Shown here: one piece after another, positions 41,421 to 43,440 of the stretch
Position numbering within the stretch: position 1 is the first letter of the stretch
Layout of the letters: each line of letters begins with the position of its first letter
Source: Rhodobacter sp.
GTDB taxonomy: Bacteria; Pseudomonadota; Alphaproteobacteria; Rhodobacterales; Rhodobacteraceae
Direction of reading: 5' to 3'
Length of the DNA stretch: 43,440 nt
Assembly (NCBI GenBank): GCA_030066215.1
Contig: JASJCA010000027.1
Coordinates: forward strand, 1-43,440
Position numbers and translations under genes: made by a program
Notes under the pieces: model-generated
The model's input: only the letters and a program-made list of their open reading frames with translations
Databases searched by the model: none
Told to the model about the DNA's origin: nothing

Positions 41421-42416
41421 ATGCCGGACCCGTCGAAATCGAACCTCTGGGGCGTGCTCTGCGCGCTGGCCGCCTTTGCGCTGTTTTCCAGCCACGATGT
41501 GATCGTGAAGTCGCTGGGCGGCACCTATGCGCCGTTCCAGATCGTGTTCTTCAGCGTGCTCTTCGGCTTCCCGCTGGCCACTCTGATGCTGATGCGCGAC
41601 CCGACCTCGGGGCATCTGCGACCTGTCCACCCGTGGTGGACAGCGCTGCGGACCGGCGCGACGGTGGTGACGGCCTCGTCGGGGTTCTACGCGTTCTCGA
41701 CCCTGCCGCTGACCCAGGTCTACGCGATTCTCTTTGCCGCCCCGCTGCTCATCACCGTCCTGTCGATTCCGGTTCTGGGCGAGCGCGTGGGCCTGCACCG
41801 CTGGGCCGCGGTCGCCGTGGGGCTCGCGGGCGTGCTGGTGGTGCTGCGCCCGGGCGTGGTGCCCTTGGGGCTGGGCCACGCCGCCGCGATCGTCGCGGCG
41901 GTCGGGGCGGCCGTCGCCTCGGTCATCGTGCGCAAGATCGGCCGGGACGAGCGCAGCGTGGTGATGCTGCTCTACCCAATGGTGGCGAATTTCGTCGCGA
42001 TGGGCGCGGTTCTGCCCTTCGTCTACCGACCGCTGCCGGCGGCAGATCTGGGCGCGCTGGCGGTGATGTCGGCGCTGGCCTTCGCGGCGATGCTGCTGTT
42101 GATCGCGGCCTACCGGCGGGCGGATGCCGCGATCGTGGCGCCGATGCAGTACAGCCAGATTCTCTGGGCCACCGTCTTCGGCGCAGTGGTCTTCGGCGAG
42201 ACGCCGGATCGCCACACCGCGCTCGGCGCCGCGATTGTCATCCTCAGCGGCGTCTACATCGTGATCCGCGAGGGGCGGGCCAACGTATCGGCGAACCAGC
42301 CGGTCCTGCGCACCCGCAGCCGGGCGGCGACCCCCTCGACCCCGCGCATTGCCGGGTTGATGGCGCGGACCGAGAGGGCGCAATCCGACCTTGAAAACGG
42401 CGGCAAAGACGGCTAA
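41421..42416 (+). CDS. DMT-superfamily (EamA) transporter
   Basis: This 331-residue inner-membrane protein has ten helices in two EamA halves. The first half reads NLWGVLCALAAFALFSSHDV, TGATVVTASSGFYAFSTLPL and VLGERVGLHRWAAVAVGLAG; the second AAAIVAAVGAAVASVIVRKI, APMQYSQILWATVFGAVVFG, and ALGAAIVILSGVYIVIREG. It likely exports a metabolite or amino acid; the substrate cannot be read from sequence. A polar tail of about 45 residues follows the last helix. The gene ends 15 bp before tRNA-Pro. Confidence 0.92.
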   Translation: MPDPSKSNLWGVLCALAAFALFSSHDVIVKSLGGTYAPFQIVFFSVLFGFPLATLMLMRDPTSGHLRPVHPWWTALRTGATVVTASSGFYAFSTLPLTQVYAILFAAPLLITVLSIPVLGERVGLHRWAAVAVGLAGVLVVLRPGVVPLGLGHAAAIVAAVGAAVASVIVRKIGRDERSVVMLLYPMVANFVAMGAVLPFVYRPLPAADLGALAVMSALAFAAMLLLIAAYRRADAAIVAPMQYSQILWATVFGAVVFGETPDRHTALGAAIVILSGVYIVIREGRANVSANQPVLRTRSRAATPSTPRIAGLMARTERAQSDLENGGKDG

Positions 42417-42431
42417 CCCGCGCGTCACGGT

Positions 42432-42508
42432 CGGAGTGTAGCTCAGCCTGGTAGAGCACTGTCTTCGGGAGGCAGGGGTCGTGAGTTCGAATCTCGCCAC
42501 TCCGACCA
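42432..42508 (+). tRNA. tRNA-Pro (anticodon CGG)
   Basis: This 77-base gene folds as a cloverleaf: acceptor CGGAGTG/CACTCCG, D arm GCTC...GAGC, anticodon stem CTGTC/GGCAG with loop TTCGGGA and anticodon CGG at 42466-42468, T arm GTGAG/CTCGC with TTCGAAT, and an encoded CCA end (ACCA). It decodes CCG codons. IS remnants follow on the 3' side, so it may have served as an integration site. Confidence 0.97.
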
Positions 42509-42724
42509 TTAGAATCAAAGAGCTACGAGATCTATAGTGTAGCGCTGGTCTCGCTTTGGTTTCAGGAATCCGACGGAACTTCTCGAAGCCCCGCCGTTTC
42601 AATCAGTCCGCGGCTGAATTCGGCTGGCATTGCACGGTGGTCGAATGGTCGGATTTGGTCGTAGGAATTGATAATACAAGTGAGGGGAAAGAGCCCAAAT
42701 CTGACATGGCGCAAACGCCATTTC

Positions 42725-42877
42725 TCATTCGGCACTGCACTTGAACCAATGGCGTGCAGGTGCCTCATTACGGACCGCGCGGATCGCATCCGCGCGTCCC
42801 ATTCCTTGGTCGACAAGCACATCGAGCTGCCGCAAATTCTGAACTGTTTCCTCGCGCTTGTGCTGCTTGTCCGCCAC
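42725..42877 (-). pseudogene. IS3-family transposase OrfA remnant
   Basis: From a GTG at 42877 the minus strand encodes about 50 residues: VADKQHKREETVQNLRQLDV, LVDQGMGRADAIRAV, then RNEAPARHWFKCSAE and stop. The first part resembles the N-terminal helix-turn-helix of IS3-group OrfA proteins (typically ...EEIVxKLRQVDVLVxQGxxxxDAIR...). The second half of the helix-turn-helix (TYYRWR) and the rest, as well as OrfB, are absent. It is a broken fragment, and confidence is moderate because the match is short and from recall. Confidence 0.55.
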
Positions 42878-42904
42878 TCGGTGCCTTCCGTATCTCAAAC
42901 GTAG

Positions 42905-43054
42905 CGCTGGACCCAATCAGATGGAGCATTCCATAAGCGCAACGGCCTGAAGAAAGCCACAGTGGCCGCCACGTGCAAGCTTGCGGTGATCCTCACCTGC
43001 CTCTGGCGAGACCGTTTTGAATTCGCTTGGACGAACATGGCGCTGCCTGCATGA
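42905..43054 (+). pseudogene. IS110-family transposase C-terminal remnant
   Basis: A plus-strand frame from 42905 to a TGA at 43052-43054 reads [49 protein letters not shown]. This resembles the end of IS110/IS116/IS902 transposases (...KRxxxKAxVAxARKLAVxxHxMWxDGTDFRW...). A stop (TAG at 42902-42904) precedes it, and the catalytic DEDD and Ser domains are missing. It lies next to the IS3 remnant, as expected for a decayed insertion zone. Confidence 0.6.
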
Positions 43055-43440
43055 CTTGAAGCATCGGGATCAGCGAAACCGTGCGAAGACGTCCCATCGG
43101 GACGGAGGCAGGATTCCCTCGCTGTCGAATGTCGACGCGCCAAACGGCGACCACCCAGCGAACCTTTAGCAGGCACCCCACCGACGCCGTTATGGGGCGG
43201 AAAGCTCAACCCCGAAGAGAACCATCAGCCCGATGAGACTGATAACCGCGCTTGAAGCCGAAACCGAAGATGAGAACATTGGCGTTCAACGCAGCGATTG
43301 GCCGGAGTAAGCCCAGAGCGGAGCTGGAAGACGTCGGCCAATGGGAGCAACGTGAGCTCTGCGCGGGTAGGCTTCTCGACCCAATTGTCTAGAGATCAAC
43401 TCTGACCCGACCGGCAACGAGGATGGGATCCTCGGAAATG
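43055..43440. other. Tail of the IS-debris region, no gene seen
   Basis: The last 386 bp contain no open frame that looks like a protein. Base composition is lower in GC than the rest of the window, and the stretch continues the degraded DNA behind tRNA-Pro. It may be the 3' flank of the IS110 remnant. Confidence 0.4.

Noticed and set aside
41406-42602. Minus-strand frame containing GVARFELTTPASRRQCSTRL
   Set aside because: This string is the known false translation of a tRNA gene in antisense; the tRNA-Pro at 42432-42508 explains it.

Overview
The window reads as a chromosomal segment of a high-GC alphaproteobacterium of the order Rhodobacterales (roseobacter/Paracoccaceae). The main evidence is the divergent regB / senC-regA redox locus, the rsfS-rlmH-gpmI-envC-ctpA-rppH gene order, two Hint-domain secreted proteins of a type common in this group, a perfect CtrA box and a LexA-type GAAC-N7-GAAC box. 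Species cannot be named from the sequence. No prophage, CRISPR array or plasmid backbone was seen. Mobile DNA is limited to a three-copy palindromic repeat family and IS remnants at the right edge.

Layout. 1-3,991: a cut-off ATP-grasp gene (minus), then a ligase-associated exonuclease and an ATP-dependent DNA ligase, then a single-domain PilZ protein. 3,992-5,736: a sparse stretch with a 32-residue membrane microprotein, a small secreted protein and an HD hydrolase. 5,955-9,042: regA and senC (minus) divergent from regB, with a small lipoprotein gene overlapping the end of regA. 9,076-14,825: a CtrA-boxed PAS protein, rlmN, a SOUL protein, a LOG-family protein, dapD and a small conserved-looking ORF. 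14,826-18,246: repeat copy A and an overlapping pair of Hint proteins. 18,247-25,617: dapE, a TIGR04282-like transferase, RNase R, repeat copy B and a shortened dnaE2. 25,618-32,134: a gene-free regulatory stretch, then a minus-strand cluster rsfS, rlmH, gpmI, envC, ctpA, rppH and a secreted protein. 32,400-34,922: DUF2975 protein, XRE regulator and YihY protein (all overlapping), then an ankyrin protein. 35,254-41,331: leuC, leuD and leuB, interrupted by a membrane protein, an endonuclease-like protein and repeat copy C. 41,421-43,440: a DMT exporter, tRNA-Pro(CGG) and a strip of IS3 and IS110 debris.

Functional themes are DNA repair and mutagenesis (exonuclease, ligase, DnaE2 under a likely SOS operator), redox signalling (RegB, RegA, SenC), lysine/peptidoglycan and leucine biosynthesis, ribosome and rRNA maturation (RsfS, RlmH, RlmN, RNase R) and cell-wall remodelling (EnvC, CtpA).

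The most interesting non-coding signals are: (i) helically phased 11-bp repeats (ACGNNNTACCG) at two distant loci, before the DNA ligase and between leuC and leuD; (ii) a 168-217 bp palindromic repeat in three intergenic copies whose stems show compensatory changes; (iii) a LexA-like box and a probably leaderless promoter on an orphan dnaE2 that appears to lack its C-terminal OB region, with a repeat copy just beyond its stop codon; and (iv) a GAGTATTT...GAAG element present three times.
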